DNA of 32,378 bases from Gammaproteobacteria bacterium (GTDB lineage Bacteria; Pseudomonadota; Gammaproteobacteria; SZUA-152), in contig DRKN01000006.1 of NCBI GenBank assembly GCA_011051755.1, positions 1-32,378 on the forward strand. Reading direction: 5' to 3'. The notes beneath the pieces are model-generated. The model was not told the origin of the DNA. It worked only from the letters and a program-made list of their open reading frames with translations, and did no database searches. Position numbers and translations under genes: made by a program. Shown in pieces: positions 17,653-25,982 of the stretch (positions within the stretch are counted from its first letter, which is position 1; every line of letters starts with the position of its first letter).

Positions 17653-18891
17653 TTAGTCCAGCTTGCGAAACACCAGGGTACCGTTGGTACCGCCGAAGCC
17701 AAAAGAATTGGATATGGCCACGTCAATTTTCATCTCGCGCGCCGTGTGTGGCACGTAATCGAGATCACAACCCTCGTCGGGGTTATCCAGATTGATCGTG
17801 GGTGGAGCCACCTGGTCGCGAATGGCCAGAACGGTGAACACAGCCTCGATGCCACCGGCGGCGCCCAGCAGGTGGCCGGTCATGGACTTGGTGGAACTCA
17901 TGGCCAGCTTGTTGACATGCGCGCCAAAGGCGGCCTTCACGGCGTCAGTCTCACCCTTGTCGCCCGCAGGGGTAGAGGTGCCATGGGCGTTGATATAATC
18001 CACCTCGGCCGGATCGATACCGGCATTTTTCAACGCCGTGACCATGCAACGCGCCGCACCCTCACCGCCCGGCGACGGTGAGGTCATATGGAAGGCATCG
18101 CCGCTCATGCCGAAACCGGCCACCTCGGCGTGGATCCTCGCACCACGGGCCTTGGCATGCTCGTAGTCTTCCAACACCACCACGCCGGCGCCATCGCTGA
18201 GCACGAAACCATCGCGATCTTTGTCCCAGGGACGGCTGGCCGCCTGCGGATCGTCGTTGCGCGTGGACAACGCACGCGCGGCGGCAAAACCACCCAGGCC
18301 GGTGGGACTGGTGGCCATCTCGGCGCCACCGGCGATCATCACATCGGCATCGCCGTACTCGATCAGGCGCGCCGCATCACCGATGGAATGGGTGGCAGTG
18401 GCGCAGGCGGTGGTGATGGCGTAGTTGGGACCTTTCAAACCATACATGATGGACAGATTACCGGAAATCATGTTGATGATGTTGCTGGGCACGAAGAAGG
18501 GCGAAATCTTGCGTGAACCACCCTTGAGGAAAGCCGCATAGCCTTCTTCGATGCCGCCCAGACCGCCGATGCCGGAACCGACGGAGACACCGATACGCTC
18601 GGCATTTTCCTCGGTAATTTCCAGCCCGGAGTCCCTGAGGGCCTGCACCCCGGCGGCCACGCCGTAATGAATGAAGGGCGCCATCTTGCGGGCATCCTTG
18701 GGCTTCATGTAATCGCTAATATCAAAGCCCGTTACCGAGCCACCAAAACGCACGGAGAAATCGCTGACATCAAAATGGGTGACCGGAGCAATACCGCTCT
18801 TGCCTGCCAGGATATTGGCCCAGGAATCCGCCACGTTTCCGCCCACGGGGGAAACCATGCCCAGACCGGTGATAACAACGCGTCGTTTCAT
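17653..18891 (-). CDS. fabF: 3-oxoacyl-[acyl-carrier-protein] synthase II
   Basis: 412 residues from the ATG at 18891; the preceding GTG at 18894 is an alternative and is better spaced from a GAGG. A condensing enzyme that elongates acyl-ACP with malonyl-ACP, including the temperature-dependent step to cis-vaccenate. The thiolase-fold triad is visible: nucleophilic Cys in [13 protein letters not shown] (about residue 163), His in [12 protein letters not shown] and His in [11 protein letters not shown]. It ends with [12 protein letters not shown]. It follows acpP after a long spacer of about 400 bases carrying hairpins and an inverted-repeat element, and precedes pabB by 49 bases. Confidence 0.96.
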   Translation of the reverse strand: MKRRVVITGLGMVSPVGGNVADSWANILAGKSGIAPVTHFDVSDFSVRFGGSVTGFDISDYMKPKDARKMAPFIHYGVAAGVQALRDSGLEITEENAERIGVSVGSGIGGLGGIEEGYAAFLKGGSRKISPFFVPSNIINMISGNLSIMYGLKGPNYAITTACATATHSIGDAARLIEYGDADVMIAGGAEMATSPTGLGGFAAARALSTRNDDPQAASRPWDKDRDGFVLSDGAGVVVLEDYEHAKARGARIHAEVAGFGMSGDAFHMTSPSPGGEGAARCMVTALKNAGIDPAEVDYINAHGTSTPAGDKGETDAVKAAFGAHVNKLAMSSTKSMTGHLLGAAGGIEAVFTVLAIRDQVAPPTINLDNPDEGCDLDYVPHTAREMKIDVAISNSFGFGGTNGTLVFRKLD

Positions 18892-18911
18892 CACGGAGAT
18901 AACCTCACTTT

Positions 18912-19154
18912 AGGGCGCTTCCAATAATAGACTGTGGCCTCTACATAACCTGAAAGCTGTAACCGCACCACCAAAGGAATCAGCATCTTGATAGTCACAG
19001 TAGGCGCTTTTGGAGGGAGCCTACTTTGGACAGGCGGAGTGTGACTCTCGAAAAAGGGGCTCCTTTTCAAAAGTCACAACGCAGCAGATACAACCTTCAG
19101 GCCTCGCCCAGCAGGCATAGAGCCAGAAACCACGCGCTATATTGGAAGCGCCCT
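18912..19154. repeat. 243-bp element with perfect 15-bp terminal inverted repeats
   Basis: AGGGCGCTTCCAATA (18912-18926) and its exact reverse complement (19140-19154) bracket 213 bases in the acpP-fabF gap. Inside are two strong hairpins. In one, AGTAGGC (18999-19005) pairs with GCCTACT (19019-19025). The other spans 19041-19077, with arms GTGACT...GAAAAAGG and CCTTTTC...AGTCAC. No target duplication was found and no protein is encoded convincingly. It could be a miniature transposable element or a large structured regulatory leader of fabF. Confidence 0.6.
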
Positions 19155-19241
19155 TTGACTTTGAATTCAGCCCAATGACCGACAGTGGCCAGCACATTCG
19201 GCCCCGCCCCTGCGGCACCGTGGATACGGCCTAAACGCAAC

Positions 19242-19273
19242 AGGCCGCTGCCACCGAATCGGGCTAGCGGCCT
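19242..19273 (-). terminator. Hairpin after acpP (attenuator-like)
   Basis: On the minus strand the arms AGGCCGCT and AGCGGCCT (19266-19273 and 19242-19249 on the plus strand) form a perfect 8-bp stem, extendable by an inner GCC/GGC. It lies 20 bases past the acpP stop and is followed only by a weak GTTGCGTTT tract. A second stem, ACAGCTGA (19275-19282) with TCAGCTGT (19294-19301), includes the acpP stop codon itself. The two stems probably limit read-through from acpP into fabF and/or stabilise the acpP message. Confidence 0.55.
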
Positions 19274-19293
19274 TACAGCTGAATCAGGGACAA

Positions 19294-19533
19294 TCAGCTG
19301 TGTTTGTGTGCGTTGATATAATCCATCGCCTGCTGAACGGTAGTGATCTTTTCGGCGTCTTCGTCAGGAATTTCCGTCTCGAATTCTTCCTCGAGGGCCA
19401 TCACCAGTTCCACGGTATCCAGTGAATCGGCACCAAGATCGTCAACGAAGGAAGACTCGGTGGTGACTTCTTCCTCTTTCACGCCAAGCTGCTCTACGAC
19501 GATTTTCTTGACTCGTTCTTCAATGGTGCTCAT
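19294..19533 (-). CDS. acpP: Acyl carrier protein
   Basis: 79 residues, acidic and helical, the standard ACP size. The phosphopantetheine attachment motif is [20 protein letters not shown], with the modified Ser at about residue 38. It carries growing acyl chains for the Fab enzymes encoded on both sides. The ATG is preceded by GGAGG about 11 bases upstream. A separate promoter lies in the 162-base gap after fabG, consistent with the need for far more ACP than enzymes. Confidence 0.97.
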   Translation of the reverse strand: MSTIEERVKKIVVEQLGVKEEEVTTESSFVDDLGADSLDTVELVMALEEEFETEIPDEDAEKITTVQQAMDYINAHKHS

Positions 19534-19587
19534 TTTGGATAAATCCTCCCAATGGTTTGCTTTGACAGCCCGCAGGCCGCGGTCGGT

Positions 19588-19616
19588 ATTCTAGTGAAAA
19601 GCCAGTCTGGTTACAA
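19588..19616 (-). promoter_or_regulatory. Sigma-70-like promoter of acpP
   Basis: On the minus strand TTGTAA (19611-19616) and TAGAAT (19588-19593) are separated by exactly 17 bases, 55 bases before the acpP start codon. The matches are 4 of 6 and 5 of 6. Its position between fabG and acpP fits the known internal promoter of acpP in related bacteria. Confidence 0.6.
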
Positions 19617-19695
19617 GCATAAAAAAGCCCGCCAAAAACCCATAACCTATTGATAAATATACAAATTCAAAAAATACGGTAATAATTGGCGTGGT

Positions 19696-20451
19696 TTAAC
19701 CCATATACAGGCCGCCATTTACATGCAGGGTGTTGCCCGTGATGTAAGCCGCCTTGGGTGACGCCAAAAAGGCCACGCTAGCGGCGATCTCCTCGGGCAG
19801 GCCCAGGCGTCCCAGGGGAATGTCCTTGAATAACGCCACTTTCCGCGCATCCGCCAGGGCGCGGGTCATGTCCGTATCGATGAAGCCCGGCGCCACCGCA
19901 TTGACGGTAATGCCGCGCGCGCCCACTTCGCGGGCCAACGACTTGGTGAAGCCGATCAGGCCGGCCTTGGCAGCGGCGTAGTTGGTCTGCCCGGCATTGC
20001 CGGCGACACCCACCACCGAGCTGATGCTGATGATACGACCTTTGCGCGCCTTCATCATGCCACGCAGCACGGCCTTGGACAGGCGGAAGACAGAGGTCAG
20101 ATTGGTGTCGATGATGTCATTCCACTCATCGCTTTTCATCCGCATCAGCAAATGATCACGGGTGATGCCGGCATTATTGACGAGGATGGAAGGGGAACCG
20201 AACTGTTCCTGAATATTGGCCATCAAGGCTTCGACGGAGGCCTGTTCAGTGACGTCGAGCACCATACCGGTACCCTTTACGCCATTCTCCTTCAGCGTGT
20301 CGCCAATAGCGGTGGCGCCCTTCTCCGAGGTTGCGGTACCGATAATCGTGGCGCCCTGGGCACCCAGCGCCAGTGTAATGGCTTGACCGATGCCGCGGCT
20401 GGCGCCGGTGACGAGGGCGATCTCGTCCTGTAATGTTTCATGGTCAGACAT
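19696..20451 (-). CDS. fabG: 3-oxoacyl-[acyl-carrier-protein] reductase
   Basis: 251 residues from the ATG at 20451, which has GGGAG about 9 bases upstream; the in-frame ATG at 20457 is only 3 bases from it. A short-chain dehydrogenase that uses NADPH to reduce 3-ketoacyl-ACP. The cofactor motif TGASRGIGQAI is near the N-terminus, VNNAGITRD follows, and the catalytic Ser-Tyr-Lys lies in SISSVVG...TNYAAAKAG. The C-terminus YITGNTLHVNGGLYMG is the classic FabG end. It overlaps the end of fabD slightly, indicating coupled translation. Confidence 0.95.
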   Translation of the reverse strand: MSDHETLQDEIALVTGASRGIGQAITLALGAQGATIIGTATSEKGATAIGDTLKENGVKGTGMVLDVTEQASVEALMANIQEQFGSPSILVNNAGITRDHLLMRMKSDEWNDIIDTNLTSVFRLSKAVLRGMMKARKGRIISISSVVGVAGNAGQTNYAAAKAGLIGFTKSLAREVGARGITVNAVAPGFIDTDMTRALADARKVALFKDIPLGRLGLPEEIAASVAFLASPKAAYITGNTLHVNGGLYMG

Positions 20452-21391
20452 TGTCATTCTCTCCCGTTGCGCTCAACGCTTTGGCCAGGCTGTCAGCATC
20501 CAGGGTCACCAGCGCGGCCATGCCTCTGTCGATGCGTTTGTTGAGGCTGGTCAGCACCTTGCCCGGACCGCACTCCACGACCGTATCGACGCCTGCATCG
20601 GCCAGCGCCTGAATGGTCTCCATCCAGCGCACCGGACTGAACAGCTGGCGTTTGAGCGCTGCGCGGATGGCATCGGCATCGTTCTCGGTGGCCACATCCA
20701 CATTATTGTAGACGGGAACCATGGGTGCGCTGAATTCGATGTCGGCCATGCGCTCAGCCAGTTTTTCCGCCGCCGGCATCATTAGTCGACAGTGCGACGG
20801 CACGCTCACCGGTAGCATCAATGCGCGCTTGGCGCCAGCGGCCTTGGCCAGTTCCACAGCGCGCTCGACAGCGGCCTTATGACCAGCCACCACCACCTGC
20901 CCGGGGGAATTGAAATTCACCGCCGAGACCACCTCGCCCTGCGTCGCCTGCTCGCAAACCCTGATGACCAGAGCATCGTCCAGACCGAGGATCGCCGCCA
21001 TGGCGCCGACACCGGTGGGCACGGCCTCCTGCATATAGCGGCCGCGATCAGCCACCAAGCTCACGGCATCGGCCAGCGACAGACTGCCGGCTGCCACCAG
21101 GGCGGTGTATTCACCCAGGCTGTGGCCGGCCATGACTGCCGGCTGCATACCGCCTCGGGCCCGCCACACACGGCACACGGCGATGCCGGCGGCGAGCATG
21201 GCGGGTTGGGTGATGTGGGTCTGATTCAGCGTCTCGGCGGGATCCTCTTGCACGATCTTCCACAGATCGTAGCCCAGCGCCTCGGAAGCTTCGGCAAAGG
21301 TCTCCGTCACCTGCGCATGCCGCGCAGCGAGGCCGGCGAGCATACCGACGGACTGGGAACCCTGACCGGGAAAGATAAAGGCAAATGACAT
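20444..21391 (-). CDS. fabD: Malonyl CoA-acyl carrier protein transacylase
   Basis: 315 residues from the ATG at 21391, giving MSFAFIFPGQGSQSVGM. AAGGAGT (21398-21404) is a good ribosome binding site for it, while the frame extending to 21433 is not family-like. It transfers malonyl from CoA to ACP. The nucleophilic Ser is in AGHSLGEYTALVAAG (about residue 92), the oxyanion Gln is in GQGSQ, and the catalytic His is in VPSHCRLM. A conserved C-terminal ECGPGKVLTSLNKRI follows. It lies between fabH and fabG in the usual order. Confidence 0.96.
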   Translation of the reverse strand: MSFAFIFPGQGSQSVGMLAGLAARHAQVTETFAEASEALGYDLWKIVQEDPAETLNQTHITQPAMLAAGIAVCRVWRARGGMQPAVMAGHSLGEYTALVAAGSLSLADAVSLVADRGRYMQEAVPTGVGAMAAILGLDDALVIRVCEQATQGEVVSAVNFNSPGQVVVAGHKAAVERAVELAKAAGAKRALMLPVSVPSHCRLMMPAAEKLAERMADIEFSAPMVPVYNNVDVATENDADAIRAALKRQLFSPVRWMETIQALADAGVDTVVECGPGKVLTSLNKRIDRGMAALVTLDADSLAKALSATGENDNV

Positions 21392-21439
21392 ACTAATACT
21401 CCTTGAAAGCAGGACTGAGTCCTGACCACTCACGTCCTG

Positions 21440-22396
21440 TCAGTACTTCAGCAGGGCTGAACCCCAGGTGAAACCGCCACCAAAGGCCTCCAGCAGCAGG
21501 ATGTCGCCACGCTGGATGCGGCCATCCCGCACCGCCACGTCCAGCGCCAGGGGCACGGAGGCAGCAGAGGTATTGCCATGTTCCTGCACCGTGGTCACGA
21601 CGTGATCCATGGACATCTTCAACTTGCGTGCAGTGGCCTTGATGATGCGGATATTGGCCTGATGCGGTACCAGCCAGTCGACATCGGATTTTCGCAAGTT
21701 ATTGGCGGCGAGGGTTTCATCGACGATGCGCTCGAGGGTATTGACGGCTACTTTGAAGACTTCGTTACCTTGCATGGTAATGTGTACCTCACCGTTCAGG
21801 CCCTCGGAAACGCCACCACTGGTCGACAATAGCTCTTTATACTGACCGTCGGCATGCAGGTGGGTGGAGAGAACACCCGGCTCAGCACTGGCGGACAGCA
21901 CCACCGCCCCGGCACCGTCACCGAACAGCACACAGGTATCGCGGTCGGCCCAATCGACGATGCGAGACAGGGTCTCGGCACCGACCACCAGCGCATTTTT
22001 GTGCGTGCCGCTGCGGATAAACTTATCCGCCACGCCAAGGGCATAGACGAAACCCGTGCACACAGCCTGAATATCGAAGGCGGTACAGCCATGGATGTCC
22101 AAGCGTTCCTGCAACAGGCAGGCGGTGCTGGGGAAGACCCGGTCGGGGGTGGTGGTGGCAACGATGATCAGGTCGATTTCATCGTAGCCAATGCCGGCCG
22201 CATCCACTGCTGCGCGCGCGGCCTTCTCGGCCAGATCACAGGTGGTTTCTTCCTCGGCAGCGATATGACGTTTTCGGATACCGGTGCGATCCGTGATCCA
22301 CTGATCCGAGGTCTCGACCATTTCTTCGAGATCGTGATTAGTCAGTACTTTTTTCGGCAGATAGCTGCCGGTACCGCTGATTCGCGAATGGATCAC
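21440..22396 (-). CDS. fabH: 3-oxoacyl-[acyl-carrier-protein] synthase III
   Basis: 318 residues. Starts fatty-acid synthesis by condensing acetyl-CoA (or another acyl-CoA) with malonyl-ACP. The Cys-His-Asn triad is visible: Cys in [11 protein letters not shown] (about residue 112), His in [10 protein letters not shown] and Asn in EHGNTSAAS. The start [14 protein letters not shown] and the [14 protein letters not shown] block are characteristic. Its ATG overlaps the plsX stop (ATGA), so PlsX and FabH are translated together. Primer preference (straight or branched) cannot be read with certainty. Confidence 0.96.
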   Translation of the reverse strand: MIHSRISGTGSYLPKKVLTNHDLEEMVETSDQWITDRTGIRKRHIAAEEETTCDLAEKAARAAVDAAGIGYDEIDLIIVATTTPDRVFPSTACLLQERLDIHGCTAFDIQAVCTGFVYALGVADKFIRSGTHKNALVVGAETLSRIVDWADRDTCVLFGDGAGAVVLSASAEPGVLSTHLHADGQYKELLSTSGGVSEGLNGEVHITMQGNEVFKVAVNTLERIVDETLAANNLRKSDVDWLVPHQANIRIIKATARKLKMSMDHVVTTVQEHGNTSAASVPLALDVAVRDGRIQRGDILLLEAFGGGFTWGSALLKY

Positions 22397-23421
22397 GCCG
22401 TCTGCCTCTCGCTGAGCAACGCTTCCAGGTGGCTGCTGATGCGCTGAGGTACGTTCTTTTCGACTTCCTTCACCGCTTCACGAATGGCATAGGTGAAGGC
22501 CAGGACATCGGCGCCACCGTGGCTCTTGACCACGATGCCCTGCAGGCCCAACAGACTGGCACCATTATAGCGTCGCGGATCGATGCGTCGACGCAGGGAC
22601 TTCAATACCGGCAATGCCACCAGCGCTGCTATCCGGGTCAACAGATTATGACTGAACTCTTCCTTCATCGCATTGCTGATCATCTTCGCTACGCCCTCGG
22701 AGGTCTTCAGCGCCACATTGCCGACGAAGCCGTCACAGACCACCACATCCACACAGCCCTTGTAGATATCGTCACCTTCGACAAAACCCACGTAATTCAG
22801 ACTGCTGCCTGTCAGCAGGCGTGCAGCCTCTTTGACGCGCTCATTGCCCTTCACTTCCTCTTCACCGATGTTCAACAGACCCACGCTCGGTGACTCCAGG
22901 TTCTCAACCGCACTGGTCAACACCGAACCCATGACGGCAAATTCGAGCAGGTTTTCAGCGCTGGTATCCACATTGGCGCCCAGATCCAGCATATGCGTCG
23001 GTCCATTCATCGCCGGCAAGGCACTGCATATGGCCGGCCTGTCGATGCCCGGCAACATCTTCAGCACGAAGCGCGCCGTGGCCATCAAGGCTCCGGTATT
23101 GCCTGCGCTGACGCAGGCTTGCGCCTCACCGGACTTAACCAGATTAATAGCCACACGCATGGATGAGTCCTTCTTGCCACGCAGGGCCAGAGAAGGTTTG
23201 TCATCCATTTCCACTTTCTGCGAGGCGTGTTGCAGGCGCAGATTCGGGCCACTGCGGGCATTGTGAGAGGCCAGTTCCTGCGCCAGCACCGTCTCGTCAC
23301 CCACCAGGACAATCGACAGATGGGATACCTCGGCCAACATCTGCAAGGCAGCAGGCACAACGACGGCGGGACCAACATCTCCCCCCATGGCATCCAAGGC
23401 GATGGTTACATTTTCACTCAT
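22393..23421 (-). CDS. plsX: Phosphate acyltransferase PlsX
   Basis: 342 residues, standard for PlsX, which converts acyl-ACP to acyl-phosphate for the first step of phospholipid synthesis with PlsY. Typical blocks are [12 protein letters not shown] at the N-terminus, [10 protein letters not shown] (about residues 102-111), [38 protein letters not shown] and [16 protein letters not shown]. It is a peripheral membrane protein acting at the inner membrane. It lies 152 bases after rpmF, the conserved rpmF-plsX-fabH order, which links lipid synthesis to growth and translation. Confidence 0.96.
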   Translation of the reverse strand: MSENVTIALDAMGGDVGPAVVVPAALQMLAEVSHLSIVLVGDETVLAQELASHNARSGPNLRLQHASQKVEMDDKPSLALRGKKDSSMRVAINLVKSGEAQACVSAGNTGALMATARFVLKMLPGIDRPAICSALPAMNGPTHMLDLGANVDTSAENLLEFAVMGSVLTSAVENLESPSVGLLNIGEEEVKGNERVKEAARLLTGSSLNYVGFVEGDDIYKGCVDVVVCDGFVGNVALKTSEGVAKMISNAMKEEFSHNLLTRIAALVALPVLKSLRRRIDPRRYNGASLLGLQGIVVKSHGGADVLAFTYAIREAVKEVEKNVPQRISSHLEALLSERQTA

Positions 23422-23573
23422 AGAACCAGGATTCTTGCAGCAATAATCACTGCGAAAAAGGGAGTTGTCGCAATCAACTGACCCACTGTCGGCGGAAGAT
23501 GGGATGACACTCGGGGCAGATTATCAGAGGGTAGCAACAGAGGGAAAACATTCCCCGTCGCCGGATGACGAAT

Positions 23574-23756
23574 TTATTCGTCGTCCTTGGTGCTGACAAC
23601 CTTGCGGCCACGATAGTAGCCATCGGCACTGACGTGGTGACGACGATGCGTCTCGCCAGTGGTCGGCTCTACGGACAGGGTTGGGCCTGTCAGGGCATCG
23701 TGCGAACGGCGCATGCCACGGCGGGAAGGAGTTACTTTATTCTGTTGAACGGCCAT
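23574..23756 (-). CDS. rpmF: 50S ribosomal protein L32
   Basis: 60 residues. [20 protein letters not shown] is the typical L32 start, and [18 protein letters not shown] its C-terminal half. This is the zinc-free (Cys-lacking) form, since no CxxC pairs are present. It follows yceD by 29 bases and precedes plsX, as in most proteobacteria. Confidence 0.97.
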   Translation of the reverse strand: MAVQQNKVTPSRRGMRRSHDALTGPTLSVEPTTGETHRRHHVSADGYYRGRKVVSTKDDE

Positions 23757-23785
23757 CGTTTAATTCCTCGTCTAATCAGTATCTG

Positions 23786-24304
23786 TCAGTCGTTACGTTC
23801 TTTCTTCAATTCGGCCAGCACCGCGAAGGGATTCTCCCGCTGCGCTGCAACTTCATCCTGCTCGTCCTGCGCACCCGCTGCCGGACAGTCCTTCATTTCA
23901 TGCAACGCCACCAGGGGCAACGCCAGAATCAGTTCATCTTCCACAATGTCCACGACCGTCATCGGTTCATCCGAGACCAACAGCGGATCGTAGTTGTCGG
24001 GCAGGAACTGCGCCTGTTTCTGTGTACGTACGATACCCAGATGAACATCGACGCTCACCGGCACCCCCATCCCCTGCATGCAGCGCTGGCATTGCAGTTG
24101 CAGTATCGCCGTAAGACGGCCCATCACCCGGGGCTGACCGACCTCGTCCTTGTCAAAATCGAGGCTGATATCCACCACCCCCTTTCCGTTCTGGAGAGAC
24201 TGACATAGTCTATCCAGACGCGACAAAGGCAACCGGCCCGTGAGGGTACGCCCTTTCTCGGCCAGGAAGAGCGGTTCTATTAATTCGCCAAAGTGATCCG
24301 ACAT
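23786..24304 (-). CDS. yceD: YceD/DUF177 family protein (23S rRNA accumulation protein)
   Basis: 172 residues. The family is known for its gene position before rpmF and, in Escherichia coli, for a role in 23S rRNA accumulation. Visible features are a Cys pair in LQLQCQRCMQGM (about residues 70-81), the acidic VVDIVEDELILALPLVALHE block with a following Cys, and the C-terminal ENPFAVLAELKK motif typical of the family. The N-terminus FGELIEPLFLAEKGRTLTG aligns in character with the Escherichia coli start, supporting the ATG at 24304. It is the first gene of the large leftward cluster. The promoter -10 box ends only 9 bases before this ATG, so the mRNA should have almost no leader and no ribosome binding site. 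Confidence 0.9.
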   Translation of the reverse strand: MSDHFGELIEPLFLAEKGRTLTGRLPLSRLDRLCQSLQNGKGVVDISLDFDKDEVGQPRVMGRLTAILQLQCQRCMQGMGVPVSVDVHLGIVRTQKQAQFLPDNYDPLLVSDEPMTVVDIVEDELILALPLVALHEMKDCPAAGAQDEQDEVAAQRENPFAVLAELKKERND

Positions 24305-24313
24305 AAACGCGCC

Positions 24314-24342
24314 ATAATATAAGCAATATCGATTGCTGTCAA
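24314..24342 (-). promoter_or_regulatory. Near-consensus sigma-70 promoter of the yceD-rpmF-plsX-fab cluster
   Basis: On the minus strand TTGACA (24337-24342, perfect) and TATTAT (24314-24319, 5 of 6) are separated by exactly 17 bases. The predicted transcript start, about 7 bases downstream of the -10, lies within 0-3 bases of the yceD ATG at 24304. Confidence 0.8.
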
Positions 24343-24343
24343 A

Positions 24344-24520
24344 ATGAAAAACAATAATTTCAATGCAACCAGCGGCTTAGATGGCTATACTCGCAAGAAA
24401 ATCGGCCTATTGCCTGGTTATAAAATGAAACCACGGCCGAACCGTTTCTGCTGCTGGATGCCGCTAACCACTCGTCCGCGATCATTCACGTTAGATCCGT
24501 TACACAAGGCGACTGCATGA
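24344..24520 (+). CDS. Possible 58-residue small ORF overlapping the pycA start
   Basis: An ATG frame (MKNNNFNATSGLDGYTRK...) runs 58 codons and ends in a TGA that overlaps the pycA start codon as ATGA, an arrangement typical of translational coupling. The product is basic with a Cys-Cys-Trp and resembles no family I know. Against it: there is no ribosome binding site before the ATG, and its beginning abuts the -35 box of the divergent yceD promoter. It could equally be chance in the untranslated leader of pycA. Confidence 0.2.
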   Translation: MKNNNFNATSGLDGYTRKKIGLLPGYKMKPRPNRFCCWMPLTTRPRSFTLDPLHKATA

Positions 24521-25935
24521 TAAAGAAGATACTCATAGCCAACCGTGGGGAAATTGCCGTACGCATTGTACGCGCCTGCGCCGAGGCCGGCATCAAATCC
24601 GTCGCGGTCTATACCGAAGCCGACCGCTATGCCCTGCACGTCAAGAAAGCCGACGAATCATACAGCCTGGGACCGGACTCTGTCGCCGGTTATCTGAACG
24701 CCCATCATATCGTCAACATCGCCGTCGCCGCCGGCTGCGATGCCCTGCACCCCGGCTACGGCTTTCTCTCCGAAAACCCGCAACTGGCGAAGATCTGCGC
24801 CCGGCGCAACATCCGCTTCATCGGCCCCAGCGAAGCCGTCATCCGCCGCCTGGGCGACAAGGTAGAGGCCCGAGCGGCGATGATTGCGGCTGGCGTACCG
24901 GTCACGCCCGGCAGCGATGGCAATCTGAGCAATGTCGAAGAGGCCCTGGCCTGTGCCGAAAAAACCGGTTATCCGGTGATGCTGAAGGCGACCTCCGGTG
25001 GCGGCGGGCGCGGCATTCGTCGCTGCGCCAATGCCAGGGAGTTACGTCCAAACTACGACCGCGTGGTCTCTGAGGCCAGCAAGGCCTTTGGCAGCACCGA
25101 CGTGTTTCTGGAAAAATGCATCGACACCCCCCGCCACATCGAAGTACAGATTCTCGCCGACAGCCACGGCAACATCATCCACCTGTTCGAGCGCGACTGC
25201 TCCATCCAGCGCCGTCACCAGAAGCTGATCGAGATCGCCCCCTCCCCGCAACTGACGGACGAACAACGCCGTTTTATCGGTGAACAGGCCGTCAAGGCGG
25301 CACAGATCGTCGGCTACGAAAACGCCGGCACGGTGGAGTTTCTGCTCGACGAAAACGATAACTTCTATTTCATGGAAATGAATACCCGCCTACAGGTGGA
25401 ACACACCATCACCGAACAGATTACCGGCGTGGACATCGTACAGGAACAGATTCGCATCGCCGCCGGCCTGAAGCTGCGCTACCAGCAGTCCGACATCCAA
25501 CGCCGTGGCTATGCCATGGAATTCCGCATCAACGCCGAAGACCCGCAGAACGACTTCCTGCCCAGCTTCGGCCGTGTCACGCGTTACTTCGCCCCCGGTG
25601 GCCCCGGTGTGCGTACCGATGCCGCTATTTATACGGGTTATGAAATTCCGCCCCATTACGACTCCATGTGCGCCAAACTTATCGTCTGGGCACTGGACTG
25701 GGATTCACTGCTGGATCGTGCCGCACGCGCCCTGCAGGATATTGGCGTCTACGGTGTAAAAACCACCATTCCCTATCATTTGGAAATTATTCGATCCGCA
25801 CAGTTCCAGAGCGGGCGCTTTGACACCTCCTTTGTCGAACAACACCCGGAGCTGGCGCACTATTCAGTGCATCGCTCATCGCGTGATATCGCCGCCGCGA
25901 TCGGCGCTGCGGTTGCCGCACACCTCGGATTATAA
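24517..25935 (+). CDS. pycA: Pyruvate carboxylase subunit A (biotin carboxylase)
   Basis: 472 residues, an ATP-grasp biotin carboxylase that carboxylates a biotinyl carrier with bicarbonate and ATP. Blocks in order: IKKILIANRGEIAVRIVRA; HPGYGFLSENPQLA; the glycine-rich ATP loop KATSGGGGRGIR (about residues 159-170); HIEVQILADSHGN; LFERDCSIQRRHQKLIE; the metal-binding FYFMEMNTRLQVEHTITE (about 290-307); and the C-terminal HYDSMCAKLIVWA. It is similar to AccC. However, the gene directly downstream encodes a pyruvate-type carboxyltransferase with its own biotinyl domain and there is no accB here, so a two-subunit pyruvate carboxylase is favoured. AAGG lies 8 bases before the ATG. Confidence 0.85.
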   Translation: MIKKILIANRGEIAVRIVRACAEAGIKSVAVYTEADRYALHVKKADESYSLGPDSVAGYLNAHHIVNIAVAAGCDALHPGYGFLSENPQLAKICARRNIRFIGPSEAVIRRLGDKVEARAAMIAAGVPVTPGSDGNLSNVEEALACAEKTGYPVMLKATSGGGGRGIRRCANARELRPNYDRVVSEASKAFGSTDVFLEKCIDTPRHIEVQILADSHGNIIHLFERDCSIQRRHQKLIEIAPSPQLTDEQRRFIGEQAVKAAQIVGYENAGTVEFLLDENDNFYFMEMNTRLQVEHTITEQITGVDIVQEQIRIAAGLKLRYQQSDIQRRGYAMEFRINAEDPQNDFLPSFGRVTRYFAPGGPGVRTDAAIYTGYEIPPHYDSMCAKLIVWALDWDSLLDRAARALQDIGVYGVKTTIPYHLEIIRSAQFQSGRFDTSFVEQHPELAHYSVHRSSRDIAAAIGAAVAAHLGL

Positions 25936-25982
25936 ACCAGTCCCCATTCAGCCTCGATAAAAGAACGACAGGAACACAGACT

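Noticed and set aside
19021-19218. 65-codon open frame in the acpP-fabF spacer
   Set aside because: It crosses the end of the inverted-repeat element and two hairpins, has no ribosome site and has no family likeness.
24517-25935. Acetyl-CoA carboxylase biotin carboxylase (accC)
   Set aside because: The family is the same, but there is no accB next to it and a pyruvate-type carboxyltransferase with its own biotinyl domain follows directly.
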